From JAODBJ01 sp963782465 (GTDB taxonomy: Bacteria > Actinomycetota > Acidimicrobiia > IMCC26256 > PALSA-610): a DNA stretch of 64,000 nucleotides. The DNA is taken from assembly GCA_963782465.1 (NCBI GenBank), contig CAWAJR010000003.1:620001-684000 (forward strand), given 5' to 3'. This document shows, piece after piece, positions 48,114-60,247 of the stretch. Positions within the stretch are counted from its first letter, which is position 1. Every line of letters begins with the position of its first letter. The notes beneath the pieces were generated by a model, which saw only the letters and a program-made list of their open reading frames with translations, was not told the DNA's origin and made no database searches. A program made the translations under genes and the position numbers.

Positions 48114-49418
48114 TCAGTTTCGGTCGGGTGGGAGCAGGCAACAGAGGCTGCTGATCATGTGATGACGGTCGAGGTACTCGCCCGTCGCGGTGTCGATCGC
48201 GGAGCCGTTGAGGTGACGGAGGCGCAGCGGCACGATGCGCCAGTCGGTTCGTAACGGCCGCCGCGGGTGCTCGTCGAGCGCGCGGCCGGTCGGCGACGTG
48301 AAGGTGAGACCTACCGGAGTGTTCGGGTCGCCGGTGATACCCCAACCCTCTTCGTGGACCAGCCGATGGTGAAAACTGCAGAGCAGCACGAGGTTCGCCG
48401 CGTCGGTCGCGCCGCCGTCGGCCCAGTGCTCGATGTGGTGCGCGTGCAGAAAGTGGCGCGTCGGGCAACCCGGGAACCGGCACGTGTCGCCGTCGCGGCG
48501 CACCAGCCACCGGCGTAACCGTCGCGACACCGTGCGCCGCCGGCGCCCCGAGTCGCGCCGGGCGCCGGCCGCGTCGTCGCGCACATGACGCACGGAGGTA
48601 TCACAGGCGAGGCGCCGAACCGCGTCGATGGAAATACCGATCGCGCGATCGTCGCCGACCGCGACGGACAGGTTCGCGTCGGCGTGGATCACGATCTCGG
48701 TCGGGGCGGCGTCGTGCGGGCGCGGCTGGAGAAACGCTTGCGCGAGGTGCTCGAGCGCGTCGGCCCGCAGCGTCGCCGCCGGGGCGCGTTCCTCCGTTCG
48801 TACCGCTCGCCCGGCCCGGTCGAGCGCGGCGAGAAGGATCGCAGCCGCGTCGGGCGCGAGGCGGGCGGTGACAGTGACCGTGCCGTCGTCGTTGTGCACG
48901 ACGCGTACCGTCCGCCGCTGCTGCTGCATCCGGGCGCGGTCCGGATCGAGGTTGCGCACGACACTCGCGTACGACCCGACCGTGCGATCGAGTTGGGCCG
49001 CGGTGGCGAGCTTGGCAACATCGACGAGTTCGGCCTCCGCGCGAGGTGTTGCGACACGGGTGATCGCGCGCACCTTCGAATAGCTGAGTTCGCCGGCCGC
49101 GAACGCGGCGGAGGTGCCGGGCAGCGACTCGAGCGCGCGCGCGACGCGAACGTGCTCGCGAGCCGCGTGCAACCCGAGGGCGCAGCGCCACGACAGCCAG
49201 TGCGCGGTCGATCGGCAGCCCCACGAGCGCCAGGTTTCCCGGCGGTCGAGCTCGCCGATCAGCGCGATGAACCGAGCGGTCGCCGCCGCCAGCTGTGCGG
49301 CCATCGTGCACGCTTCTGCTTCCAAACGTTCCGTCGTCATGGCGGCGATGCCGCCGTCAGCAGTTGTTCCCGGCACCGATTCCTCCGTGGTTTCGACATG
49401 GGCCAGCCGAGCGATCAT
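48114..49418 (-). CDS. DUF222 domain HNH endonuclease (13E12-repeat type)
   Basis: 434 residues from ATG 49418. DUF222 region about 30-280 (AAQLAAATARFIALIGELDR, WLSWRCALGLHAAREHVRVA, RALESLPGTSAAFAAGELSY). The C-terminal HNH nuclease has the zinc-like CRFPGCPTRHFLHAHHIEHW, then ADGGATDAANLVLLCSFHH. These are multi-copy genes in actinobacteria, often suspected of mobility; function is unknown. It lies between priA and def, a position where other genomes have no gene, and is bracketed by two identical 16-bp palindromes. Confidence 0.9.
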   Translation of the reverse strand: MIARLAHVETTEESVPGTTADGGIAAMTTERLEAEACTMAAQLAAATARFIALIGELDRRETWRSWGCRSTAHWLSWRCALGLHAAREHVRVARALESLPGTSAAFAAGELSYSKVRAITRVATPRAEAELVDVAKLATAAQLDRTVGSYASVVRNLDPDRARMQQQRRTVRVVHNDDGTVTVTARLAPDAAAILLAALDRAGRAVRTEERAPAATLRADALEHLAQAFLQPRPHDAAPTEIVIHADANLSVAVGDDRAIGISIDAVRRLACDTSVRHVRDDAAGARRDSGRRRRTVSRRLRRWLVRRDGDTCRFPGCPTRHFLHAHHIEHWADGGATDAANLVLLCSFHHRLVHEEGWGITGDPNTPVGLTFTSPTGRALDEHPRRPLRTDWRIVPLRLRHLNGSAIDTATGEYLDRHHMISSLCCLLPPDRN

Positions 49419-49439
49419 GCGCCGAGGGTGCGACAACAA

Positions 49440-49455
49440 CGTCCCCGCGGGGACG
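49440..49455. repeat. 16-bp palindrome upstream of the HNH gene (copy 2)
   Basis: CGTCCCCGCGGGGACG, identical to 48089-48104, 21 bases before the HNH gene start and 6 bases after the priA end. The two copies enclose the gene almost exactly. Confidence 0.9.
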
Positions 49456-49461
49456 TCGCGA

Positions 49462-51318
49462 CTACACGCGAGGCGGGTCGACGGCGACGCGGATCCGGCC
49501 CTGTGCGCGGGCTGCCGGGAGCACGGCGGCGAGCGCGGCGGCGAGCGACTCGGCGGCGGGCGCGCGCACCAAGCCGCGCGCGCCGGTGGTGCCGCCCAGC
49601 GGGCCGAGCGCCACGACGCCCGCGGCTTGATGTTCGAGCGCGCGCAGCCCGTCGAGCGCGGCTCCGACCGCGTCGCGTTCACCGGAGAGCTCGGCGAGCG
49701 CGGCGAACGGCGGCAGCGACAGGGCACGCCGGCGCGCCATCTCGCCTTCGACCACGAACTCGGGCCGGGCCTCCGTCGCGGCGACGATCACCTCGTGGTC
49801 CGGCTGGCGGGTCTGCACGAGCACGCGCGTTTCGTCGCGCCGCCGTTGCATCAGGAGATGCGCGGCCCGCACGAGCAACCACAACGCCTGCTCGCCGGCA
49901 CGGTAACGGGGCGCCATGAGCTCGGCGTCGAAGTCGAGGAACGCGACGAGGAACGGGCGGCGCCGGCGAACCTCCGGCCGGTGCAACACCGACTCGGTGC
50001 CGACGAGGACCGGGCTGTCGGGGATCTCGGCGGTGGCGGCGTCGACCTCGCCGACGTCGAGGCCGCCGAGCAAGGCCGACAGTTCCTCGCGGACCCGAGT
50101 CACCCCCACCCGCAGGGTACGCAGGCGCGTGCTGCCGCAGTGCGGGCAGACGGTCGGGCGCGCCGCGGGTGCACCGGCCATCGCTACGTCGTCGCCGGCG
50201 CTCCACACGGGTGCGCCGGCCCGGTCCCAGCGGGTGAGCGAACCGCACGCATCGCAGGCCAGCAGCCGCGCCCGGCCTCGCCGGTTGAGCACGCACAGCG
50301 CGGCACCGGCCGCCCCACCCGACGCGGTGTGCGCGGCGTGCAGTGCGCCCGCGAGGGCCGGCGAGTACAAGCCCGCACCGGGCGGTTCTTCACGGCGATC
50401 GACAACTTCGACGCGCGGCCACCCCGCCCGTTGCACGTCGGCCGGTGGTGCGATCGGCACACCGAAGCGCACGACGGCATCGGTCGTCGGTGCGGCGCTC
50501 ACGACGGTGAAATGCGCGCCGCAGCGGGTGGCGCGTTCGGCGAGCACATCGCGCGCGTGCCAGGTGGGCACCCGTTCTTCTTGCAGCGCCTCGTCGGCGT
50601 CGTCGACGACGATCACCGACGCGAGGTCGGGAACCGGGGCGAACGCGACGACCCGGCCGCCGATCACCACCGCCGCACCGGCGCGGGCATCGGCCCACGC
50701 CCGGGTGCGCACGGCCGGCGGCTCGTCGGAGTGCAGCAGCAACGCCCGGTACCCGCGCCGCGCCAGGCTGTCGGCCAGCGCGGCCGCCCGCGTCCCGTCG
50801 GCGACCGCGACGATCGTCGACCCGACCGGGGCGATCAGCCGCTCGACCAACCGGCGGCGGTCGACCAGCGGAGGCCACTGCACGACCGCCGCGGCCGACA
50901 GGGTGGCGTCGAGCGCGACGCCGTCGGCGTTGCGTTCGGCATCGGTGACCGGTTCGGGTACCGCCGCCGCCTTCGTCGCCGCGGCGCCGGCGTCGCCGCG
51001 CACGTTGTTCGGCGGCGACGCGCTGCGCAACACCGCGACGCGTGGCCCGCACCATGTGTGCGCGACCCACGCGCTGAGCGCGACGACCTCGCGTGGCGGG
51101 CCGGCCGAGACGACCGCCTGCACGGCGAGCAATTTGCCGGCGCTCGTCTCGCTGACCACGTCGTCGTCGACGACCCAGGCGCGAACGCGCCGGCCGTGCA
51201 AGGGGACGCGCACGATCGTGCCGACGCGCAACCGCGCGCCCAGTTCGTCGGGGACGAGATAGTCGAACGAGCGCTCGAGCGCGGTGACGTCGGGAACGAC
51301 GCGACAGACGCGGGTCAA
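49462..51318 (-). CDS. priA: PriA-like primosomal protein N' lacking helicase motifs
   Basis: 618 residues from TTG 51318, overlapping the metK stop. The 3'-DNA-binding domain (FDYLVPDELGARLRVGTIVR) and PriA C-terminal region (RRALSLPPFAALAELSGERD, then AVGAALDGL) are recognisable. The Walker A GxGKT is absent, and the DEEH box is replaced by VIVVDDADEALQEERVPTWH. Of the zinc ribbons only CDACG and CPHCG remain. Such helicase-dead PriA is usual in actinobacteria, so this is probably a functional structural restart factor rather than decay. Confidence 0.85.
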   Translation of the reverse strand: MTRVCRVVPDVTALERSFDYLVPDELGARLRVGTIVRVPLHGRRVRAWVVDDDVVSETSAGKLLAVQAVVSAGPPREVVALSAWVAHTWCGPRVAVLRSASPPNNVRGDAGAAATKAAAVPEPVTDAERNADGVALDATLSAAAVVQWPPLVDRRRLVERLIAPVGSTIVAVADGTRAAALADSLARRGYRALLLHSDEPPAVRTRAWADARAGAAVVIGGRVVAFAPVPDLASVIVVDDADEALQEERVPTWHARDVLAERATRCGAHFTVVSAAPTTDAVVRFGVPIAPPADVQRAGWPRVEVVDRREEPPGAGLYSPALAGALHAAHTASGGAAGAALCVLNRRGRARLLACDACGSLTRWDRAGAPVWSAGDDVAMAGAPAARPTVCPHCGSTRLRTLRVGVTRVREELSALLGGLDVGEVDAATAEIPDSPVLVGTESVLHRPEVRRRRPFLVAFLDFDAELMAPRYRAGEQALWLLVRAAHLLMQRRRDETRVLVQTRQPDHEVIVAATEARPEFVVEGEMARRRALSLPPFAALAELSGERDAVGAALDGLRALEHQAAGVVALGPLGGTTGARGLVRAPAAESLAAALAAVLPAARAQGRIRVAVDPPRV

Positions 51319-52509
51319 GCCCCCGCCGCGCGGCGAAGTTCGGCCGCGTACGTGTCGACGTTCTCCCAGGTGAACCCTTCACCGTCGTTGCGACCGAAGT
51401 GGCCGTAGGCGGCGGTGCGTTTGAAGATCGGCCGCCGCAGGTCGAGCCGTTCGATGATCGCCGCGGGGCGCATGTCGAACAGGTCACGCACGAGCGTCTC
51501 GAGCTTCTCGTCGGCGATCTGACCGGTGCCGAACGTGTCGACCATGATCGACACCGGGCGCGCCACACCGATCGCGTACGCGACCTGCGCTTCGCACCGC
51601 GACGCCAGCCCCGACGCGACGACCGCCTTCGCGATCTGCCGCACCGCGTACGCCGCCGAACGGTCGACCTTGGTCGGGTCCTTGCCCGAGAACGCGCCGC
51701 CACCGTGGCGGGCCATACCGCCGTAGGTGTCGACGATGATCTTCCGACCCGTGAGGCCACAGTCGGCGTGCGGCCCCCAACTCGAACTGGCCGGTCGGGT
51801 TCACGAAGATGTCGAAGTCGTCGTCGGCGAACTGTTCCGGCAACGAGGGCCGGATCACATGCTCGATCAGCGCGGGCCGTAACTCGTCGTAGATGTTGAC
51901 GCCCGGATGGTGCTGGGTGGAGATGAGCACCGTGTTGAGCCGCGTCGGCACGCCGTTTTCGTACTCGACGCTGACCTGCGTCTTGCCGTCGGGCCGCAGG
52001 ATGTCGACGATGCCTTCCTTGCGTACCTGCGCGAGGCGTTGGGCCATCTTGTGCGCGAGCCAGATCGGGATCGGCATCAGGTCTTCGGTCTCCGCGCACG
52101 CGTAGCCGAACATCATCCCCTGGTCGCCGGCACCGACCTCGTCGTAGGTGTCGCCGGCGCCGGTCTTCTGTTCCTGCGACTTGTCGACACCCATCGCGAT
52201 GTCGGGCGACTGCTCGTCGAGCGAGACGATCACCCCGCAGGTGCGGCCGTCGATACCGAACGCGGCGTCGGTGTAACCGATCGCGGTGATCGCTTCACGC
52301 GCCAGGCGTGAGATGTCGACGTAGGCCTTGGTGCTGATCTCGCCCGCGACGACGACGAGACCGGTGGTGACCATCGTTTCGCACGCGACGCGTCCGTACG
52401 GGTCTTCACCGAGCACCGCGTCGAGGACGCTGTCGCTGATCTGGTCGGCCATCTTGTCGGGATGGCCTTCCGTCACCGACTCCGAGGTGAACGTGTGGCG
52501 ATTACTCAT
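51315..52509 (-). CDS. metK: S-adenosylmethionine synthetase (frameshifted, about two bases missing)
   Basis: Makes the methyl donor used by the many methyltransferases here. Begins MSNRHTFTSESVTEGHPDKM (ATG 52509); GAGDQGMMFGYACAETEDLM follows. After FVNPTGQFELG the frame breaks near 51,775 and continues two frames over with GLTGRKIIVDTYGGMARHGG, GAFSGKDPTKVDRSAAY and the normal C-terminus. The expected FELGGPHADCGLTG would need one G and one C more than the observed TTGGGGGCCGCACG. An essential enzyme, so almost certainly a consensus error. Confidence 0.94.
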
Positions 52510-52522
52510 GTCGGGTAGCTCC

Positions 52523-53752
52523 TCACTGCGACTTCTTCCTCGCGACCGCGTCCGCGACCCGGTCGAGTATGAGACCGGCGAGTGCGTCTTTGCCCATGAG
52601 CGGAAGCTCGGCAGCGTGACCGGTCGAGTCAAGCAGAACCGCACGATTGGTATCGACTTCAAAGCCGGAATCGGGTGCGGCAACATCGTTGGCGACCATC
52701 AGGTCGACGTTCTTGGCCCGCAGTTTCGCCGCGGCGTGCTCCACGACCGATTCGGTCTCGGCCGCGAAACCGACCAGGAATTGCCCGGGACGCTTGTTCC
52801 TCCCGAGCGCGGCGAGGATGTCGACGGTCGGTTCGAGCACGATCTCGGGAACGCCGTCGCCCTTCTTGAGCTTCTGGTCGGCCGCCGCTTTCGGCCGGAA
52901 ATCGGCGACCGCGGCGGCCATCACGACGACGTCGGCGTCGGCGGCGCGGTGCATCACCGCGTCGTGCATCGCTTCCGCGCTCTCGACGGAAACGATCGTC
53001 GCGGCCAGCGGCACGGCCGGAGTGGTGGTGGTGACCAGCGTGACCGACGCGCCCCGGCGAGCCGCTTCCCGCGCAACGGCATGGCCCATCTTCCCCGAGG
53101 AGCGGTTGCCGACGAAGCGGACCGGGTCGATCGGTTCGCGTGTGCCGCCCGCGGTGACGAGCACCCGGGTACCGGCCAGGTCGCCGGTCGACGTACCGAG
53201 CAGCGCGAGGACCGTCTCCGCAATGGTGCCGGGCTCGGCCAGCCGGCCGGTGCCGACATCACCGCCGGCCAGGCGGCCCGGTTCCGGTTCGAGGACGTGC
53301 ACCCCGCGGGCGCGCAACGTCGAGATGTTCGCCTGGACCGCGGGGTGTTCCCACATCTCGGTGTGCATCGCGGGGCAGACGAGCACGGGCGCGCGCGTCG
53401 CGAGCAGCGTCGCGGTGAGCAGGTCGTCGGCGAGGCCGGCGGCGTACTTGCCGATGACGTTCGCGGTCGCGGGCGCGACGACGATCAGATCGGCGTGCTG
53501 TCCGAGATGCGTGTGCGGGATCGCTTCAGGCGCATCCCACAACGACGTACGGGCAGGTTCGGAAGCGACCGCCGAGAACGTGACCGGGCCGACGAAGCGT
53601 TGCGCGTCTTGCGTGAGCACCGGCGAGACGAACACGCCGGCATCGACGAGCCGTCGGCAGACCTCGACCGCTTTGTACGCGGCGATCCCACCCGCGACGG
53701 CGACGACGACGCGCCGCGCCGCGGATCGAGCGACGGGCTCTACCGGCTCCAA
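52523..53752 (-). CDS. coaBC: Phosphopantothenoylcysteine decarboxylase / synthetase
   Basis: Two steps of coenzyme A synthesis. 409 residues from TTG 53752. The N-terminal flavin CoaC domain (about 1-190) has VVAVAGGIAAYKAVEVCRRL and PAMHTEMWEHPAVQ (PAMN-x-x-M-W family with Asn changed to His). The C-terminal CoaB domain (about 200-409) has VTAGGTREPIDPVRFVGNRS then SGKMG, and ILAALGRNKRPGQFLVGFAA. Located between rpoZ and metK as in other actinobacteria. Confidence 0.95.
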   Translation of the reverse strand: MEPVEPVARSAARRVVVAVAGGIAAYKAVEVCRRLVDAGVFVSPVLTQDAQRFVGPVTFSAVASEPARTSLWDAPEAIPHTHLGQHADLIVVAPATANVIGKYAAGLADDLLTATLLATRAPVLVCPAMHTEMWEHPAVQANISTLRARGVHVLEPEPGRLAGGDVGTGRLAEPGTIAETVLALLGTSTGDLAGTRVLVTAGGTREPIDPVRFVGNRSSGKMGHAVAREAARRGASVTLVTTTTPAVPLAATIVSVESAEAMHDAVMHRAADADVVVMAAAVADFRPKAAADQKLKKGDGVPEIVLEPTVDILAALGRNKRPGQFLVGFAAETESVVEHAAAKLRAKNVDLMVANDVAAPDSGFEVDTNRAVLLDSTGHAAELPLMGKDALAGLILDRVADAVARKKSQ

Positions 53753-53796
53753 CGAACGGTGCCTTTGCTCGCCCTGCGCGTGACGTTCGCCGGGAC

Positions 53797-54111
53797 TCAG
53801 GCCGTCGCGTCGCCTTCGGGAGCAGCGGCCGGCGCTTCCTCCGTTGCCTCGGTCTCCTCGACCGGCTCGATCTTGCGACCGAGGATCTTGCCGACCGCGA
53901 CCTCTTCGAGCGCGATCGACAGCGGTTTGCGCGACACCGACGTGACCTGCGGCGGCACGATGCGGCCGAGGCCCTCACCGAGCTGGTTGTAGTAGTCGTT
54001 GATCTCCCGTGCCCGCATCGACGCGAGGGTCACCAACGTGAACTTCGAGTCCACCCGGCTCATCAGCTGTTCGAGGCGCGGTTCCATCAACGAAGCTCGG
54101 CGTTCGGCCAT
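53797..54111 (-). CDS. rpoZ: RNA polymerase omega subunit
   Basis: 104 residues from ATG 54111; GGGAG lies about 10 bases upstream, so I prefer this over a GTG at 54150. MAERRASLMEPRLEQLMSRV, SKFTLVTLASMRAREINDYY and PLSIALEEVAVGKI match omega, followed by a Glu/Ala-rich acidic tail. Promotes assembly of the beta' subunit. Confidence 0.95.
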   Translation of the reverse strand: MAERRASLMEPRLEQLMSRVDSKFTLVTLASMRAREINDYYNQLGEGLGRIVPPQVTSVSRKPLSIALEEVAVGKILGRKIEPVEETEATEEAPAAAPEGDATA

Positions 54112-54150
54112 GAGGTACTTGCTCCCGATAACTGGTGGGCGCCCGCGCAC

Positions 54151-54756
54151 TCAGCGTGACGCGGACCGGCGATCGGCCAGGATACCAGCCACCTCGTCGA
54201 CCGCTCGCCCCAGGTCGTCGTTGACGACGACGTACTCGAAGCGGGCGCGCGCGACCTCCTCCTCGGCGGCGGCTTCCGCCAGGCGCCGCTCGATCGCCTC
54301 GGCGCTGTCGTGCCCCCGCCCGACGAGCCGTGCCCGCTGCGCCTCGCGCGACGGCGGTGTCACGAAGACGAGCACTGCTTCGGGCAGCTGGCGCTTCACC
54401 TCGAGCGCGCCGTTCACGTCGATTTCGAGCAGCACGTCGTGGCCGTCGGCCAGCCAGCGTTCGACCGGCTCACGCGGCGTGCCCTTGAGATCGCCGTACA
54501 CCTCGAAGCTCTCGAGGAACCCACCCTCGTCGCGCAGCTTCTCGAACGCCTCACGCGCGCGGAAGTAGTAGTCGACCCCGTCGACCTCGCCGGGACGAGG
54601 CGGCCGCGTCGCCCACGAGACGGACCACCGAAGCTCCGGGTGGCGGCGCCGGAGTTCCTTGCCGATCGTGCCTTTGCCCGCGCCTGACGTTCCGGCGAGT
54701 ACGAGCAGGACACCGCGACGACGCGCGGTGTCGCGCCCGGCGGGCGCGGTCGTCAA
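54151..54756 (-). CDS. gmk: Guanylate kinase
   Basis: 201 residues from TTG 54756, overlapping the mihF stop. P-loop LAGTSGAGKGTIGKELRRR, GMP-binding WSVSWATRPPRPGEVDGVDY, EVYGDLKGTPREPVERWLAD and the lid region ARARFEYVVVNDDL. Phosphorylates GMP. Confidence 0.97.
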   Translation of the reverse strand: MTTAPAGRDTARRRGVLLVLAGTSGAGKGTIGKELRRRHPELRWSVSWATRPPRPGEVDGVDYYFRAREAFEKLRDEGGFLESFEVYGDLKGTPREPVERWLADGHDVLLEIDVNGALEVKRQLPEAVLVFVTPPSREAQRARLVGRGHDSAEAIERRLAEAAAEEEVARARFEYVVVNDDLGRAVDEVAGILADRRSASR

Positions 54757-55085
54757 CCTTGGTTGAATCGGTCGAGCAGCGACCGGCGTTGGTTCGTGCC
54801 CAAACCTTGGAGGCGGCGGGTCTCGCTGATCTCGAGCTCGCTCATGATGTTGCGCGCGCGCACCTTGCCGACACCGGGCAACGATTCGAGCACCGACACG
54901 ACTTTCAGCTTCGCCAGCATCTTGCCCGACTCGTCGCCCCGGTCGGCTTGTTCGAACAGTTCGGCGAGCGTCAACGAACCGATCTTCAGCTTGTCCTTCA
55001 CCTCTGCACGTTGCCGGCGCGCGGCTGCGGCCTTTTGCAGCGCCTGCTGGCGTTGCTCGGGCGTGAGTGAGGGCGGGTTCGCCAT
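54753..55085 (-). CDS. mihF: Integration host factor, actinobacterial type (mIHF)
   Basis: 110 residues from ATG 55085, preceded by GGAGGACCG. PSLTPEQRQQALQKAAAARR, LTLAELFEQADRGDESGKML and VLESLPGVGKVRARNIMSEL are the mIHF helices, with a helix-two-turn-helix GVGKVRARNIM DNA-binding element. It is unrelated to IhfAB and restricted to actinobacteria, supporting the taxonomic reading. The neighbours gmk and rpoZ are its standard ones. Confidence 0.94.
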   Translation of the reverse strand: MANPPSLTPEQRQQALQKAAAARRQRAEVKDKLKIGSLTLAELFEQADRGDESGKMLAKLKVVSVLESLPGVGKVRARNIMSELEISETRRLQGLGTNQRRSLLDRFNQG

Positions 55086-55234
55086 CGAACGGTCCTCCTG
55101 GCTCGGCGGTACACGACCGCCGGTTGGAACATGAAAAAGCGGTGGAGGCGACGCCCTAGGCCTCGCAGCCCGCCGCCCCGAACAGCGGGTCAGCATAGCG
55201 AGCAGTTCCCGGCGTGCAACCGGGCACGAGGCGT

Positions 55235-55250
55235 GCCGCGTTTGCGCGGC
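55235..55250 (-). terminator. Small hairpin after the pyr operon
   Basis: GCCGCG-TTTG-CGCGGC, 6-bp stem, 13 bases after the pyrF stop, without a T-tract. The surrounding 55086-55263 gap contains no visible gene. A weak terminator candidate separating the pyr operon from mihF. Confidence 0.35.
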
Positions 55251-55263
55251 CCGACGACTCGCG

Positions 55264-55938
55264 CTAGACGTTCGCGACCTCGCGCGCGATGTAGGCCGCG
55301 ACCTCTTCGGGTTGGCCCGACGCGGTCACGGAGCGCCCGAGCACGATCACGTCGGCGCCTCGGCGTGCCGCGTCGAACGGCGTGCCGGTACGAGCCTGGT
55401 CGTTCACGTCGTCGGCCGGGAGCCTCGTTCCGGGCACGACGGTAACGAAGTCTTCACGCACGCGCTTCACCCGTTCGATCTCGAGCAGGGAGCACACGAC
55501 TCCACCGCAACCGGACGAGACGGCGCTCGCGAGACGACTGTCGAACGCTGATGCGTCGGGATCACTCGTGAGGACCGTGACGGCGAGTGGTACGGGAGGT
55601 GCCGCCGACACGTCACGTGCCCCTTCGGAGAGCCCTTCGACCGCGGCCCGCAACATCGCCTCGCCGCCCGCGGCGTGGAAGTTGCAGTACCGCACGCCGA
55701 GGCGACCGGCGACGCGCGCGGCGCGCCCGACGGTCGTCGGGATGTCGTGGAACTTGAGGTCGAGGAAGACGTCGAAGCCGAGTTCGAGCATGCGGTCGAC
55801 GGCCGCCGGACCGGCCGCGGTGAACAGCTCCATCCCGATCTTCGCGATGTCGACCGACTCGCGGACCCGTTTGGCCATGATCGAGGCTTCGTCGAGGTCG
55901 GGAAGGTCGAGTGCGATTGCGAGCCGGCTGCCGGCCAT
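55264..55938 (-). CDS. pyrF: Orotidine 5'-phosphate decarboxylase
   Basis: Last step of UMP synthesis. 224 residues from ATG 55938 (overlaps the pyrD TAA by 1 bp). LAIALDLPDLDEASIMAKRV, the catalytic loop DVFLDLKFHDIPTTVGRAAR (Asp-x-Lys-x-x-Asp) and the C-terminal DVIVLGRSVTASGQPEEVAA. The length and motif belong to the Lys-Phe-His-Asp group 1 OMP decarboxylases. Confidence 0.96.
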   Translation of the reverse strand: MAGSRLAIALDLPDLDEASIMAKRVRESVDIAKIGMELFTAAGPAAVDRMLELGFDVFLDLKFHDIPTTVGRAARVAGRLGVRYCNFHAAGGEAMLRAAVEGLSEGARDVSAAPPVPLAVTVLTSDPDASAFDSRLASAVSSGCGGVVCSLLEIERVKRVREDFVTVVPGTRLPADDVNDQARTGTPFDAARRGADVIVLGRSVTASGQPEEVAAYIAREVANV

Positions 55939-56890
55939 TAGCCCTCCAGTGCTCCTACCAGATCTTGGCTGCGAGCGACCCCGTGGGCTGCGCACCACTC
56001 GCGCAGCTCGTCGACGATACGCAAGGTCGCCCGAGGCTCGGCGAAGGTCGCCGTCCCGACGCCGACCGCGGCCGCGCCCGCGAGCAGCATCTCGACCGCG
56101 TCGACACCGCTGCTCACCCCGCCCGTCCCGATGATCGGCGTCCCGGGGAACGCCCGCGCGACGTCGTGCACCGCCCGGAGCGCGACCGGTTTGATCGGTG
56201 GCCCCGACAACCCTCCACCACCCGCGCCCAGGCGCGGGCGCCGGGTCTCGACGTCGACCACCAACGCCATCACCGTGTTGACGAGGGTGAGGCCCGTCGC
56301 CCCGCCCTCGAGCGCGGCCGCCGCGATCGCGACGAGGTCGGTGACGTTGGGTGAGCACTTCACGAACACCGGGAGGGCACCGCCGAGCGCATCGACGACC
56401 GCTCGCGTCGCGGTCGTGGTCGGTTCGCACCCGTGCGCGAAGATCGCGTGGCGCGCCTCCACGTTGGGGCAAGAAAGGTTCACTTCGACCGCGACGAGTT
56501 GGTCGGCGACGCGTTTGAGCGGCGTGGCCGCCGCCGCGTACTCGTCGGTCGTGCGCCCCCACACCGACGCGATCACCCGCGCACCCCGAGCGAGCAGTGC
56601 CGGCAGGTCGTTCTTGATCCACGCCTCGACGCCCGGGCCCGCGAGCCCGATCGAGTTGCACATCCCGCCGCCGGGCGCTTCGGTCACCCGTAACGGCGGG
56701 TTCCCCGACCATTCGAACGCGGCGAGCGACTTCACGGTGACCGCCCCGAGGCCGAGCGGGTCGCACAACGTTGCGACTTCGTCGCCGTGACCGAAGGTCC
56801 CCGACGCGGCGACGATCGGGTTGGGGAGCCGCAACGGGCCGAGCGTCGCCGAGAGATCGACCTCGCCCGACGCGGCGCGCACGCCCCGTC

Positions 56891-56894
<4 letters not shown>
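55938..56894 (-). CDS. pyrD: Dihydroorotate dehydrogenase, class 1B-like
   Basis: 318 residues from ATG 56894 (ATGA overlap with carB). LPNPIVAASGTFGHGDEVAT, VEVNLSCPNVEARHAIFAHG, LPVFVKCSPNVTDLVAIAAA and GTGGVSSGVDAVEMLLAGAA are the FMN-binding and active-site segments of cytosolic (class 1) enzymes. The GTFG and NLSCPNVE pattern is of the 1B type, which elsewhere needs the PyrK iron-sulfur partner; no pyrK is in this operon. Confidence 0.93.
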
Positions 56895-60208
<3,314 letters not shown>

Positions 60209-60247
60209 GCGGCTGCGACCTCCGCGGCTGCGCCTGGCTACTCATGT

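Noticed and set aside
49462..51318. priA as a decayed pseudogene because Walker motifs are missing
   Set aside because: The frame is intact over 618 residues and helicase-dead PriA is the normal actinobacterial form.
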